A stretch of 64,000 bases of DNA, taken from assembly GCA_963726295.1 (NCBI GenBank), contig CAVSBW010000002.1, forward strand, positions 248,001 through 312,000. The letters are read 5' to 3'. Origin of the DNA: DASSQJ01 sp963726295 (GTDB lineage: Bacteria > Actinomycetota > Actinomycetes > Actinomycetales > Dermatophilaceae). Shown here piece by piece: positions 41,742-51,335 of the stretch (the first letter of the stretch is position 1; the number at the start of each line of letters is the position of its first letter). The notes beneath the pieces were generated by a model. The model saw only the letters and a program-made list of their open reading frames with translations, was not told where the DNA came from and did not search any database. Made by a program: the position numbers and the translations under genes.

Positions 41742-44000
41742 TCAGCGGATCTGCCGGAGGTGCTCCTCGATGACCGCCACCGTGCGGGCGCAGTTCTGCT
41801 GGTCGCGGTAGGGGAAGGCCTCCTCGACCCGCTTCGTGTACACCGGGTCGGGCGCGCAGTCACGCGCCAGCAGCTCCTCGAGCGCGTCGAGCGAGGCGTC
41901 CAGGCCCTCGACGACCGGGCCGAAGCCCTCGGTGCGGTGGTCGAACCACGACGGCGAGGCGTGGAGGGTGTCGTACTCCTCCTCGTCGAAGCGGACGTAG
42001 ACCACGGGTGTGCCCATGTAGGCGACGTCGAAGTGAACCGAGGAGTAGTCGGTGACGAGCGCGTCGCACCGGCGGATCTGGTCCTGGATGGAGACCGAGT
42101 CGGCGTCGGCCACCTCGATGCGGTCGCCCGCCACGGCCGCCCCCTCGAAGCGCGCGGCCATGTTGTAGTGCGGCAGGAAGGTGAGGCGGTAGTCGTACCG
42201 CCCCAGCACCTCCTGCAGGCGCGGGCTCTCGAGGAAGCCGGACATGAACCGCTGGTAGGTCGACCCGACGAACGGCCGCTCCCCCTCGACCGCACCGTCG
42301 AGCACCTTCGAGACGAGGTACTTGCGCCACGTCGGCATGAACAGCACGGTGCGGCTGGGCGGGGTCGGAACCAGCGCGTCGTAGCGCGGCATCCCGACCT
42401 CGATGAGCTGCTCGTCATAGCCGGACGACGCCTTGAGCGCCGCCGTCTCCCCCGGTGTCACCGTGAGGCAGACGTCGTAGCCGGTGGTGCCCCGCTTGAC
42501 GGCGGTGGGGCTGAGGTGCACCCCGTGCTTGAGGTACACACGCAGGGCACCCACCCGCCACACGAGGTGCCGGGTGTACGTGGCGACCGCCCAGTGCGCG
42601 GGGATGAGGTACCGCACCGAGTAGGCGTTGGCGAGCACCGAGGCGTGGAGCATGAGCAGCTGGTGCCGCACCGAGGAGTGCCGCACGACGTTGCCGAGGT
42701 CCTTGACCCGGTCGAACTGCGGGCTGGACTCCTCGATGACGTAGTAGACCTTCCGGTCCGGGTGCTGGGTGCGCAGGTGACGGAAGAGGTGGAAGCCGTT
42801 GTCCTGCGCGGTGTCGGTGCGCTCGCCGAGGATCCAGATCTCCTGGCGGGCGAAGAACGGCAGGGTCACCAGGCGCACCGCCCGCAGCAGGCGCGCCCGC
42901 CGGTTGCCCCGGCCTCGCAGGATGAAGCTGGCGTCCTTCTTCAGCAGGGTCGCGTGCCAGGTGGCGGCGGCCAACCGCCCCGAGCCGACCTGCACGGTCA
43001 TGAACGACTGCCGACCGCGCCGGGTCGTGTGGAGCAGGTAGCGCAGCGTCCTGCCGCCCCGCCCCGCCGGGCCACCCGGCAGCTCCATCGTCACCGTGCG
43101 CGCGCTGATGAGCGCCCCGCGCCGGGGCTGGAGGTTGCGGCGACCGCGCAGCGCCTGGATGTCGGTGACGACCTCCACGACGAGGTGCAGGTGGCCGCTG
43201 CGCAGGTGCGACAGGTCGAGGGAGCCCCGGAAGGCCTCCCAGCGGATGACGCCCTTGGAGTCGACCCGCGGCTCCAGCCCGGCGGCCTGCGAGGTCGCGA
43301 CGTCGCCGTCGCGGCCCGTGAGGGACATGCGGTACTGCCACGGCGGCTCCGGCAGGTCGGGCAGCGACTTGGCGGCGAGGAACATCAGCAGGTCGATTCG
43401 GGTGCCGCGAGGGTCCACCGACTCGAGGAGGGGACGCGCGGCCGCGAGCGAGAGCTGGCCGAGGTACGCGGCGTCGGCCGAGCCGGGCTCGATCGTGCGG
43501 GTCGTGAGGAGGTCGCGGACGTACCCGGCCACGAGCGGGCGCGCCGCGTGCCTGCCGGCCACGAGCAGCGTGGCGTCCGGCAGCAGACCGAGGTCGTCGA
43601 GACTGAGGACCTCCCCCGCGAGCTCGGCGGCCCAGCCCAGCTCGGGTCTGGTCCGGGCCCGCCAGGAGGCCGCGACGTACCGCGTGGGTGCGGCGGTGAC
43701 GAGCCCGTAGACGGTCGCGCTCAGATCGGCCTCGCTACCCGAGGGCGCCCGCACCACGCGCCACCGGCCCTGGTCGGTGGGCCACCCGTCGGTGTCGACC
43801 TCGCGGCCGTGGACGACCGTGACCGGGACGCCCTCGAGGTCCTCGTTCTCGGCCAGCAGCTCCAGCGCCTCGGGGAAGCGGTCGAGGTTGTCGTCGTCGG
43901 CGACGAGCACGACCGAGAGGTCGAGCGTGTGCAGCGGCGGGAGGGGTGCCTGGAGGGCCTCGCGGTGCTCGACCGTCATCGCCAACCCCGCATCGTCCAT
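41742..44000 (-). CDS. CDP-glycerol glycerophosphotransferase-like (TagF type) with N-terminal GT2 remnant
   Basis: A 752-residue protein. The C-terminal ~380 residues are a Glyphos_transf domain: ERTDTAQDNGFHLFRHLR, VYLKHGVHLSP, VLFMPTWRKYLVS, FLPHYNM and CDALVTDYSSVHFDVAYMGTPVVY. These polymerise or initiate poly(glycerol-phosphate) using CDP-glycerol. The first ~250 residues resemble a shortened, degenerate GT2 (DLSVVLVADDDNLDRFPEAL) lacking a clear DxD, as if derived from a bifunctional GT2-TagF parent, and a beta-rich TagF-like middle section follows. ATG at 44000 is used; ATG at 43979 has the better ribosome-binding site (GGGG). Last gene of the polymer operon. Confidence 0.87.
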   Translation of the reverse strand: MDDAGLAMTVEHREALQAPLPPLHTLDLSVVLVADDDNLDRFPEALELLAENEDLEGVPVTVVHGREVDTDGWPTDQGRWRVVRAPSGSEADLSATVYGLVTAAPTRYVAASWRARTRPELGWAAELAGEVLSLDDLGLLPDATLLVAGRHAARPLVAGYVRDLLTTRTIEPGSADAAYLGQLSLAAARPLLESVDPRGTRIDLLMFLAAKSLPDLPEPPWQYRMSLTGRDGDVATSQAAGLEPRVDSKGVIRWEAFRGSLDLSHLRSGHLHLVVEVVTDIQALRGRRNLQPRRGALISARTVTMELPGGPAGRGGRTLRYLLHTTRRGRQSFMTVQVGSGRLAAATWHATLLKKDASFILRGRGNRRARLLRAVRLVTLPFFARQEIWILGERTDTAQDNGFHLFRHLRTQHPDRKVYYVIEESSPQFDRVKDLGNVVRHSSVRHQLLMLHASVLANAYSVRYLIPAHWAVATYTRHLVWRVGALRVYLKHGVHLSPTAVKRGTTGYDVCLTVTPGETAALKASSGYDEQLIEVGMPRYDALVPTPPSRTVLFMPTWRKYLVSKVLDGAVEGERPFVGSTYQRFMSGFLESPRLQEVLGRYDYRLTFLPHYNMAARFEGAAVAGDRIEVADADSVSIQDQIRRCDALVTDYSSVHFDVAYMGTPVVYVRFDEEEYDTLHASPSWFDHRTEGFGPVVEGLDASLDALEELLARDCAPDPVYTKRVEEAFPYRDQQNCARTVAVIEEHLRQIR

Positions 44001-44028
44001 CCCTTTCGTCGCCGTCGCTCCACGCGTG

Positions 44029-45747
44029 TCACGGCATCCTCGTCAGCAGGTGTGCCCGCAACCCGCGAGCGGCTCCCAGGGCCCGGGCCCGGCTCCGGTC
44101 CACCAGCCGCCACCACTGGACGGCCGGTCCCCCGGCGGTCGCCACCGAGTGCGCGACCCTCTCGCAGTTGCGGCGATCATGGTACCGAACGAGGGCCCGA
44201 GCCCGTTCCACGTGGGCCGGCAGCACCGTGAAGCCGCGGGCCCGGGCGTCCAGCACCTCGTCGACCAGCGCGTCGGCGTCGTGGACGATCGGCCCCGGGA
44301 GGTCGGCGTCGAGGTCGAGGTGCGACCCGTGCGGGCCGAAGAAGCGCTCCTGGTCGAACTGGAAGTACGCCACGGGCCGGCCCAGCAGCGCGACGTCGAA
44401 GCCCACGGACGAGTAGTCGGTCACGAGCATCGCGTGCGTGCGCAGCAGGGTCTGCACGTCGGCGTCGCCCTGCCGCAGGACCCGCACCCCCGGCGCCCCG
44501 AAGGCCTCGGCGAAGCTGCCCATGTTGGGGTGGAGGATGAACGTCACCGCGAGCCCGTCCGCCACGGCACGCGCGAGCCGGGGGTGGGCGAGCACCGACT
44601 GCCACGCCTCGCGGTACTCGCTGGCCTCGAAAGCCTCGTGCGTGCCGATCCACTCACGCCACGTAGGGATGACGAGCACGCCCGACGGTGGCTCGTCGAG
44701 AGGGGCGAGCAGCGCGTCGAACCGCGGCAGCCCGGTCACCCGCACCTGCGCGGGCCGGTACCCGAACTCGCGGATCGCGGTGTCCCGCTCACGGTCGGAG
44801 CTGGCGTGCACCCGGTCGGTGGCGAAGCCCGGGGCGAAGCGCCCGTAGTTGCCCACCATGTTCTTCGTGCCGGAGACACCGTGGCGGATGAACACGCGCA
44901 CGCCTCGAGCACCCCTCACCACCCGGGGGTCGCGGCTCGGCAGGAGGTACTCGGCGTGGTGGGTGCCGACCAGACGGTTGGCGAGGTACGCCAGGCGCAC
45001 GTGCTCGGTCGAACGCCGCAGCACGACGTTCCCGAGTCCCTCGAGTCGGGGCAGGTCCGGTGAGTCGGCGTCGACGACGTAGTACGCACGCCGGTCCGGC
45101 CGGGTCGTGCGCAGCCACCGGAAGAGGTGGTACCCGTTGTCCTGCGCCCGGTGCGGCAGCTCCCCGACGAGCCAGATGCCGGTGAAGGGCCGGACGAGGG
45201 GCAGCCACCACGAGCGGCGCCGCCACCGGCGGAGCTCGCCCAGGACCTCGGGCTCCATCCGCTCGACGTGGACCGACCGGTTGGAGGCACGGAAGGTGGA
45301 GTACGGCACGAACTGCGTCACGGTGCCCTCGTGCTCGACCGCCCCCCAGGGGCGCTCGCGCGCGCCGGCGGGACGGCGGACGCGGTGGGTCTCGACGCCA
45401 CCGTCGGCGTCCTCCAGCTCGACGACGACGTCGAGCACCTCGTCGGCGGGGTCGAGGCGGGCGGCCAGCTCGCGCAGGTCGACGACGGCCGACCCGTGCT
45501 GCGCGCCCCCACCGCGGTCACGGCGCGGCACGGCATCGCCGGTGGCGAGCGATCCCGCGAAGGCGTACCGGCTGCGCGTCTGCCGGGACACCGCCACGAC
45601 ACGCAGCCCGGTCACGGGGGCCCGCGGTCCGGCAGCACGGACGTGGACCTCCACCTGCGGGCCGGGGCGGCAGTCCTCACGGAAGGTGACGCCTCCGGCC
45701 GGGGCGCGGGCCGGTGCCGGCTCGGGCGCGTCGGGAGGGCTGTCCAT
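44029..45747 (-). CDS. CDP-glycerol glycerophosphotransferase-like protein (TagF/TagB type) 2
   Basis: A 572-residue protein with a beta-rich N-terminal ~190 residues and a C-terminal Glyphos_transf domain: GELPHRAQDNGYHLFRWLR, VFIRHGVSGTKNM, VLVIPTWREWIGTHEAF, FILHPNM and THAMLVTDYSSVGFDVALLGRPVAYF. The invariant HG and SD/DYSS residues are present. Start ATG 45747; TACGCT 9 nt upstream suggests its own near-leaderless promoter within the operon. It lies 28 nt upstream of the paralogue at 41742. Which of the three is primase or polymerase cannot be told from sequence. Confidence 0.88.
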   Translation of the reverse strand: MDSPPDAPEPAPARAPAGGVTFREDCRPGPQVEVHVRAAGPRAPVTGLRVVAVSRQTRSRYAFAGSLATGDAVPRRDRGGGAQHGSAVVDLRELAARLDPADEVLDVVVELEDADGGVETHRVRRPAGARERPWGAVEHEGTVTQFVPYSTFRASNRSVHVERMEPEVLGELRRWRRRSWWLPLVRPFTGIWLVGELPHRAQDNGYHLFRWLRTTRPDRRAYYVVDADSPDLPRLEGLGNVVLRRSTEHVRLAYLANRLVGTHHAEYLLPSRDPRVVRGARGVRVFIRHGVSGTKNMVGNYGRFAPGFATDRVHASSDRERDTAIREFGYRPAQVRVTGLPRFDALLAPLDEPPSGVLVIPTWREWIGTHEAFEASEYREAWQSVLAHPRLARAVADGLAVTFILHPNMGSFAEAFGAPGVRVLRQGDADVQTLLRTHAMLVTDYSSVGFDVALLGRPVAYFQFDQERFFGPHGSHLDLDADLPGPIVHDADALVDEVLDARARGFTVLPAHVERARALVRYHDRRNCERVAHSVATAGGPAVQWWRLVDRSRARALGAARGLRAHLLTRMP

Positions 45748-45817
45748 CGGGAGTGAGCGTAGTGGCCGCGCGTCCCGCGGCGCCGCCCTGGGTGGGGACG
45801 GGGAGGGCCGCACGGGC

Positions 45818-46681
45818 TCAGACGAGGGGCGGACGGCCGCGCCGGGTCATCTGCCACACGGTCCGCCAGCGCATCGGCCGGCGGGTCCCGGCCGGAGTGG
45901 TGAGGCCGGAGCGGAACCCGCGCGCCCAGGCGGCCGCGGCCGCCGGCTGCCGGGCGTTGCGGGCCAGCGAGATGACGGCCCGGTCGGCGAGGTAGATCAC
46001 CGCCACCGGGAGCGGAAGGTTGCGCCGGGCCAGCCACACGCGGTTGCGCCCGTCGAGCCAGAGGTGGTCCGCGTGCCGGCTCGGGTGCACCGCGGGGTGC
46101 ACGGCCTCGAGCTCCGGGCGGTACTCGACGCGGTACCCGCAGTCCCACGCCCGCCAGGCCAGCTCGATGCCCTCGTGGGCGTAGAAGAACCGTCCGGCCC
46201 AGTTGCCGGTGCAGTCGAGGACGCTGCGCCGGGCGGCCACCGAGCCCTCGAGCACGTAGAACGCCTCGGACCCGTGCCCGGGGTCCTTGTCGCGCATCCG
46301 CGGCACCCACCTCCCGAGGCTCTCGCCCTCAGGGGTGCGGATGCGCGTCTGCACCACGCCGAGCCGCTCGTCGCCGGTGAACAGCTCGGTGAGGCGGGCC
46401 AGGGTGTCGGTCTGCGGCAGGTACGCGTCGTCGTCGAGGAAGAAGGCGTACGGCGCGTCGACCCGGGCGAGCCCGAGGTTGCGGCCCGCGGGCGGGCCGA
46501 CGTTCTCGGGCGACCAGGCGGTGACCACACCCTCGGGCAGGCCCTCGGGGTCCCAGCCGTTCCCCACGACGACGACCTCGACCTCCACCCCCTCCTGCGC
46601 GAGCAGCGACTCCACGGCGCGGGCCAGCTCCGCGGGGCGGTTGCCCTGGCTGACGACGACGGCGGACCAGCGGGGGGTCAC
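45818..46681 (-). CDS. Family 2 glycosyltransferase, soluble
   Basis: A 287-residue GT2. SAVVVSQGNRPAELARAVESLL starts the nucleotide-binding fold, the metal site is FFLDDDAYLP, and the acceptor region has FFYAHEGIELAWRAWDCGY. There are no strong membrane helices; basic and amphipathic C-terminal segments may associate with the membrane. GTG at 46681 overlaps the CDP-alcohol transferase stop (GTGA). Inferred to decorate or extend the wall polymer. Confidence 0.87.
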   Translation of the reverse strand: MTPRWSAVVVSQGNRPAELARAVESLLAQEGVEVEVVVVGNGWDPEGLPEGVVTAWSPENVGPPAGRNLGLARVDAPYAFFLDDDAYLPQTDTLARLTELFTGDERLGVVQTRIRTPEGESLGRWVPRMRDKDPGHGSEAFYVLEGSVAARRSVLDCTGNWAGRFFYAHEGIELAWRAWDCGYRVEYRPELEAVHPAVHPSRHADHLWLDGRNRVWLARRNLPLPVAVIYLADRAVISLARNARQPAAAAAWARGFRSGLTTPAGTRRPMRWRTVWQMTRRGRPPLV

Positions 46682-47469
46682 GACGAGGGGCTCCTCAGGC
46701 TGGCCGAGGTGAGGATGGCCGTGAGGTGGCCCACGATGACGAACGGCAGCGCCCCGCCGAGGACGACCATCGCGGCCGCGAGCCCGTCGAAACCCACGAG
46801 CGCCCCGGCAACGGCCAGCACCGCGATGACGATGGTCTGCTCGACCGAGTGGTACATCCGGTAGAGGGGCAGGTAGTTGGCGGCGGCCCGCAGCCGCCGG
46901 ACGAGGCTGGGCTGCGGTGTGCCGAGCCCCGGGGTGTCGCGGGGCAGGCTCAGCCCTGCCTCGACCCGGGCGAGACGCACGGACTCCTTGAGGCCCTTGT
47001 TCAGCAGCACGAGCGTCGCGACCACGCCTCCGGCCGTGGCCCAGCGCCAGTCCCCCCCGTGGTCGAGGGTCAGCCGGAGCCCGAGCGCGATCGGGATGAA
47101 CGACTCGGTGGTGGCGTGGGCGACCCGGTCGAGGAAGATGCCGCGCGGGCCGGTCTTCTGGTTCCACCGGGCGACCTCGCCGTCGATGGAGTCGAGCACC
47201 ATCTGCCAGACCGCGAGGGCGAGCGCCAGCAGGGGACCCCACACCCCCGGCACGAGCAGGGCGGCAGCCGCAGCCCAGCCGCACAGGATCATGACGACGG
47301 TGACCGTGTTGGCCGACAGCCCGGCCCAGATCGCCATCCGGGTGAGGTAGACCGAGATGGAGCGGCCGAAGAGGTCGGCGGTCCAGTGCTCGGACCCCAC
47401 CCGGTTGCGGATGTGGTCGGGCTGTCCCACCCGGCGCAGCTCGTCGATCGGGGGCCAGGGGCGGCTCAT
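46678..47469 (-). CDS. CDP-alcohol phosphotransferase family protein with altered catalytic motif
   Basis: A 263-residue polytopic protein with about six helices. The family motif D-x2-D-G-x2-A-R-x8-G-x3-D-x3-D reads DSIDGEVARWNQKTGPRGIF then LDRVAH, so the final Asp, usually the base that activates the acceptor alcohol, is His. All other motif residues are present, arguing for a functional variant that uses a CDP-linked alcohol (CDP-glycerol or CDP-polyol is plausible here). Its ATG overlaps the upstream stop by one base (TGATG) and its stop overlaps the GT2 start. Confidence 0.85.
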   Translation of the reverse strand: MSRPWPPIDELRRVGQPDHIRNRVGSEHWTADLFGRSISVYLTRMAIWAGLSANTVTVVMILCGWAAAAALLVPGVWGPLLALALAVWQMVLDSIDGEVARWNQKTGPRGIFLDRVAHATTESFIPIALGLRLTLDHGGDWRWATAGGVVATLVLLNKGLKESVRLARVEAGLSLPRDTPGLGTPQPSLVRRLRAAANYLPLYRMYHSVEQTIVIAVLAVAGALVGFDGLAAAMVVLGGALPFVIVGHLTAILTSASLRSPSS

Positions 47470-48662
47470 CAGGTCTCCATCGTGGCCACGGCGGCGTCAC
47501 GGACGTCCGCGGCGTCGCGGCAGGCGGACACGAAGGCCCGCAGCGACGCCTCGCGGTCCAGGCCGCCGAGGTAGTAGTCGAACAGCTCGTCGAGGGTGGT
47601 CAGGGCGCCGGTGTCGGCGAGGGCCGCGTCGACGACCTCGCCGGCACGGTCGGCGCTGTCGGGGCCGATGTGGGGGGTGCGCTCGTACAGGCGAGCCGGC
47701 CTCGCGACCCGTGCGCGGGGGTCGCCCGGCTCGGTGGATACCAGCGGTCGGCCCTGGGGGAGCCAGTCGGTGGCGATGGCGGAGGTGTCGGAGACCAGCA
47801 CGTGGGCGCCCTGCAGCGCCGCGTCCGCGGGCCCGGTGTCCACGCGCGCGCGGTCGGGGTGCTCGGCCACGAGGTCGCGGATCCGCCGGTCCGCCACCGC
47901 GTAGCTGTGGTCGGAACGGCCGGTGCGCGGGTGCGGCCGGTAGACGACCCGGTGGGCCGTGTCGCGCAGCAGCGAGCGCACCAGGGTCTCGCCGTAGGCC
48001 CGCACCGAGGAGTAGGCGTTGACGGCGAGGGTGCCCTCCCACGTGGGGGCGTAGAGCACCGTCGTCGGGCCCGTCGGCTCGGTCCGAGGCGGCGCCTGTG
48101 GGCGGCCGATGGTGCGCAGCCGCGTCTCGGCGTCGAAGAGCAGCAGACCCTCGCGGTGCCGGTCGACGGCGGCCCGGCCTCCGACGAAGGCGAGGTCGAA
48201 GGCCTTCACCTGGTTCGAGACCGAGACGAGCTTGTCGGACTCGCCGTGGTTGAGGAACACGTGCACCACGCGTGGCGAGCGCAGTGCCACGGCGTTGGCG
48301 TTGGCCTGGCCGACGTAGAGGACGACCGCGACGTCGCCGTCGGCGAGCAGCCGCCCGACGGTGCGGGTCAGGGCCGTGACGTGGACCGGGAGGCGGGTCC
48401 GCGCCCGCACCGCGGTGGCGGTCCGCGAGTCCTGGAGCAGGATCGTGACCCCGAGCTCGGCGTCGAGCGCCTCGAGCGGCTCGAGCCACTCGGTCAGCTG
48501 GTAGAGGTTCTCCGGGGGGTCGGGGAAGAACACGACGACCCGCCCGCGGAGCACGAGGTCGTCGAGCCGGGCGTCCTCACCGAGGCCGTCGGCGACCCCA
48601 CCGGGGAGCAGCCCCGCGCGACGGACGAGTCGTCCGAGGCGCGGACGCAGGGCGGCGAGCAT
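47469..48662 (-). CDS. CDP-glycerol glycerophosphotransferase-like protein 3, short form
   Basis: A 397-residue Glyphos_transf protein without the long N-terminal extensions of its two paralogues. Landmarks: VVFFPDPPENLYQLTEWLEPLE, VVHVFLNHGESDKL, TVLYAPTWEGTLAVNAYSS, VVYRPHPRTG and HVLVSDTSAIATDWLPQGRPLV. The TagB-like size suggests a linking or priming step, but this is inference. The start ATG at 48662 lies 103 nt after the end of the next upstream gene, and the stop overlaps the CDP-alcohol transferase start. Confidence 0.87.
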   Translation of the reverse strand: MLAALRPRLGRLVRRAGLLPGGVADGLGEDARLDDLVLRGRVVVFFPDPPENLYQLTEWLEPLEALDAELGVTILLQDSRTATAVRARTRLPVHVTALTRTVGRLLADGDVAVVLYVGQANANAVALRSPRVVHVFLNHGESDKLVSVSNQVKAFDLAFVGGRAAVDRHREGLLLFDAETRLRTIGRPQAPPRTEPTGPTTVLYAPTWEGTLAVNAYSSVRAYGETLVRSLLRDTAHRVVYRPHPRTGRSDHSYAVADRRIRDLVAEHPDRARVDTGPADAALQGAHVLVSDTSAIATDWLPQGRPLVSTEPGDPRARVARPARLYERTPHIGPDSADRAGEVVDAALADTGALTTLDELFDYYLGGLDREASLRAFVSACRDAADVRDAAVATMET

Positions 48663-48765
48663 CAGGGACGAGGACCTCTGGGTGTGTCGGGCGGCGCCGG
48701 TCGGGGGGCCCGGCCGTCGGGACAGGGTACCGGCGGCACCCTCGCGACGCCGAGTCGCGAGGGCC

Positions 48766-49830
48766 TCATGCCGATGCGTGCGCGGCCCCGCCGGACGCGG
48801 TGGGGCCCGCGCCACCGGGGTCGGGCCGCGAGGTGAGGAACCCCCATCCCCATGCCCAGTGCATCGTCGCGAGCACGGGGCCGGCGAGCAGCCGCGACGG
48901 GGCCGGCTCGCCGCGGGTGATGGCCGCTCCCCCGGCCGCGACGGCGGCGACGTACCCGGCGGGCACGACCCAGGCCGGCGCCCAGACCAACCCGAGGAGT
49001 GCCGCCGCCCCCGTGCCGAGCACCATCGCCGGGGCCGCCAGGTAGCGCACGTTCAGCGTGCCGGCGTGCGTCCGGGACACGGTGCGACGCCAGCGCCCGT
49101 ACTCGAGGTACTGGCGGGCCAGCCCGCGGAACGTCGACCGCGGCCGGTAGGTGACCCGCAGCTCGGGGGTGAACCAGACGACCCCGCCGCTGTCGCGGAT
49201 GCGGTGGTTGAGCTCCCAGTCCTGGCTGCGGGTGAAGTCGGGGTCGTACCCGCCCACACGGTCCAGGGCCTCCCGACGGAACACGCCGAGGTAGACGGTG
49301 TCGACCGGCCCGGCCTCGCCCCCGGTGTGGAAGCGCGACGAGCCGACCCCGAGCGGGCTGCGCATGGCCGCGGCGACGGCCCGCTCGAAGGGCGTCACGC
49401 CGCGGGCATCCATGATCCCGCCGACGTTGTCGGCCCCGGTCTCCTCGAGGACCTCGACGGCCCGCCGGACGTAGTCGGCGGGGATCTCGGCGTGTCCGTC
49501 GACCCGGACGACCACGTCACCGGTGGCGGCGCCGATGGCGGCGTTGAGGGCCTGCGGCGTGCGGCCGGACGGGTTCGCGACGGTGCGCACCCGGGCGTCG
49601 GCGGCCGAGAGCTCGGCGGCGACCTCGTCGGTGCGGTCGGTGGAGGGCCCCAGGGCCAGCACCACCTCGAGCGGACCTGACCAGTCCTGGCGCAGCACCT
49701 GCTCCACCGCGTCGCGCAGGTGGCGCTCCTCGTCGAGGATCGGCATGACGACGCTGACCCGCGGGAGGGCGGAGGCGTCGGGCTGAGCGGGGCGTGCGTC
49801 GTCGGGGTGGCTGCTCATCGCGGCCATCAT
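48766..49830 (-). CDS. Family 2 glycosyltransferase with C-terminal helices
   Basis: A 354-residue GT2: VSVVMPILDEERHLRDAVEQVL, the metal site VVRVDGHAEIP (DxH variant of DxD, common in ExoA-like enzymes), and FTRSQDWELNHRIRDSGG. Two to three C-terminal hydrophobic helices (AAPAMVLGTGAAALLGLVWAP and beyond) anchor it. ExoA-like GT2s extend undecaprenyl-linked oligosaccharides. The ATG at 49830 overlaps the LCP stop (ATGA), matching the coupling seen across this operon; ATG 49818 is an alternative. Confidence 0.87.
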   Translation of the reverse strand: MMAAMSSHPDDARPAQPDASALPRVSVVMPILDEERHLRDAVEQVLRQDWSGPLEVVLALGPSTDRTDEVAAELSAADARVRTVANPSGRTPQALNAAIGAATGDVVVRVDGHAEIPADYVRRAVEVLEETGADNVGGIMDARGVTPFERAVAAAMRSPLGVGSSRFHTGGEAGPVDTVYLGVFRREALDRVGGYDPDFTRSQDWELNHRIRDSGGVVWFTPELRVTYRPRSTFRGLARQYLEYGRWRRTVSRTHAGTLNVRYLAAPAMVLGTGAAALLGLVWAPAWVVPAGYVAAVAAGGAAITRGEPAPSRLLAGPVLATMHWAWGWGFLTSRPDPGGAGPTASGGAAHASA

Positions 49831-51335
49831 CCCGCAGCGCACACGCTCGCGAGGTCGCTGGTGTCGGCGTCGGGGTCGGTGCCGGGGCGCTCCATGACGG
49901 CGGGCGTGGTGGGGGTCGCGCTCGCCTTGGGCTTCGTGGTCCTCGCCGGCGAGGCGGCCGCCGACGGGGCCTCCGCGGGTGACGGCGCGGCCTCGGACTT
50001 GGCGATGGCGTCGGCCACGATCCGGTGCACGCGGGCCGGGTCGTAGTTCCACGGCTCGATGAGCGGCGGCACGAAGTTGACCGACGTGATCTTCTCGGAC
50101 TTGGTCCTCGCAGCGACGTCGGCCAGGTTGGCCAGGGCGCCCTGCGGGATGTCGGTCTTGAAGACGCCCTTGGTGGCCTCGGCCAGCTGGCGGAAGTTGA
50201 GCACGAGGGTCTGGGGGTCGAGCTGCTTGACCAGGGCCGTCACGACGCACCGCTGACGCGCCATCCGCTCGTAGTTCGTCGAGTCGACCCGGCTGCGGGC
50301 GTACCAGAGGGCGTCGTGCCCGTCGAGGTGCTGGCGCCCCGGCTCGATCCAGCCGCTGATCGGGGTGGCGTTGCCGCCGATCGGGGTGCGGCGCTGGACG
50401 GTGATGTCGAGCCCGCCGATGGCGTCGACCATGCTCGAGAAGCCCTTGAGGTCGACGAGCACGTGGTACTGGATGTCGAGGCCGGAGAGCGCCTCGACCG
50501 CCTCCGTCGTCGCGACGATGCCGGGGTTCCTCGTGCCTTTGGGGAACTCCTTGGCGTGGTCCTGGGCCCACGTGTAGATGCCGTTGAGGAGGCACTCGTC
50601 ACCACAGGTCCAACCCTGCGGCATCAGCCGGGCCATGACCGAGCCCTGCCGGAACCGGATGCTCTCGGTCTCGCGGGAGAAGCCGAAGAGGACGGCCCGG
50701 CCGGTCTCGGCGTCGACGCTGACGAGCTGGATGCTGTCCGGGCGCAGGCCGACCCGGTTCGACCCGCTGTCGCCGCCGAGCAGGAGGATGTTGTACCGGC
50801 CGTCCACGGCACCGGCGGCGGTGCCGGTTGTGAACACCGTGGCCATCGCGGAGCGTGCCGCGCCCACCTGGAGCGAGGTCCAGCCCACGAGCAGCGGCAC
50901 GAGCAGGAACACGGCGAGCAGGGCCAGCAGGCCCCGGCGGTCGCGCTGGGGCAGCCGGTCGGGCCGACCGAGGCGCCACGCGTCGACGAGGAGCAGGCCC
51001 CACCCGACCGCCACCGCGACCAGCACCCACTGGAGCACGGCGAGCGTCCAGCGATGGGTGAGCAGGCCGAGGGCGGCCTCGCGGCTGACCAGGGCGAGGA
51101 GGCCGACGAGCAGGGCCGCCCCGAGGAGCCCCGCCCAGCACCGCAGGGCCACCCGGCCGACCCCGCGGTGCCCAGCGGCGAGCTGGGCGCTGCCGGGCAG
51201 CACGAGGGTGAGGAGCAGGAGGGTCACGGCGCGGCGGCGGCCGCGTCGGGGGGCACGGGGACCGCGCGTGTCGACCTCGACGGATCGCTCGCGGTGCGTG
51301 CGGTCGAGGACGGCCGTACCCCGCTCAGCTCCCAT
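49827..51335 (-). CDS. LCP-family glycopolymer ligase with extra N-terminal helices
   Basis: A 502-residue LytR-CpsA-Psr protein, which transfers undecaprenyl-PP-linked polymers to peptidoglycan. Unlike the usual single anchor, residues ~37-160 contain four hydrophobic helices (AVTLLLLTLVLPGSAQL, CWAGLLGAALLVGLLAL, WTLAVLQWVLVAVAVGWGLLLV, GLLALLAVFLLVPLLVGW). The LCP domain (~185-400) has GGDSGSNRVGLRPDSIQLVSVD, FSRETES and YARSRVDSTNYERMARQR. A Pro/Ala-rich tail ends the protein. It begins the minus-strand polymer operon and is coupled to the GT2 by ATGA overlap. Confidence 0.92.
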   Translation of the reverse strand: MGAERGTAVLDRTHRERSVEVDTRGPRAPRRGRRRAVTLLLLTLVLPGSAQLAAGHRGVGRVALRCWAGLLGAALLVGLLALVSREAALGLLTHRWTLAVLQWVLVAVAVGWGLLLVDAWRLGRPDRLPQRDRRGLLALLAVFLLVPLLVGWTSLQVGAARSAMATVFTTGTAAGAVDGRYNILLLGGDSGSNRVGLRPDSIQLVSVDAETGRAVLFGFSRETESIRFRQGSVMARLMPQGWTCGDECLLNGIYTWAQDHAKEFPKGTRNPGIVATTEAVEALSGLDIQYHVLVDLKGFSSMVDAIGGLDITVQRRTPIGGNATPISGWIEPGRQHLDGHDALWYARSRVDSTNYERMARQRCVVTALVKQLDPQTLVLNFRQLAEATKGVFKTDIPQGALANLADVAARTKSEKITSVNFVPPLIEPWNYDPARVHRIVADAIAKSEAAPSPAEAPSAAASPARTTKPKASATPTTPAVMERPGTDPDADTSDLASVCAAG

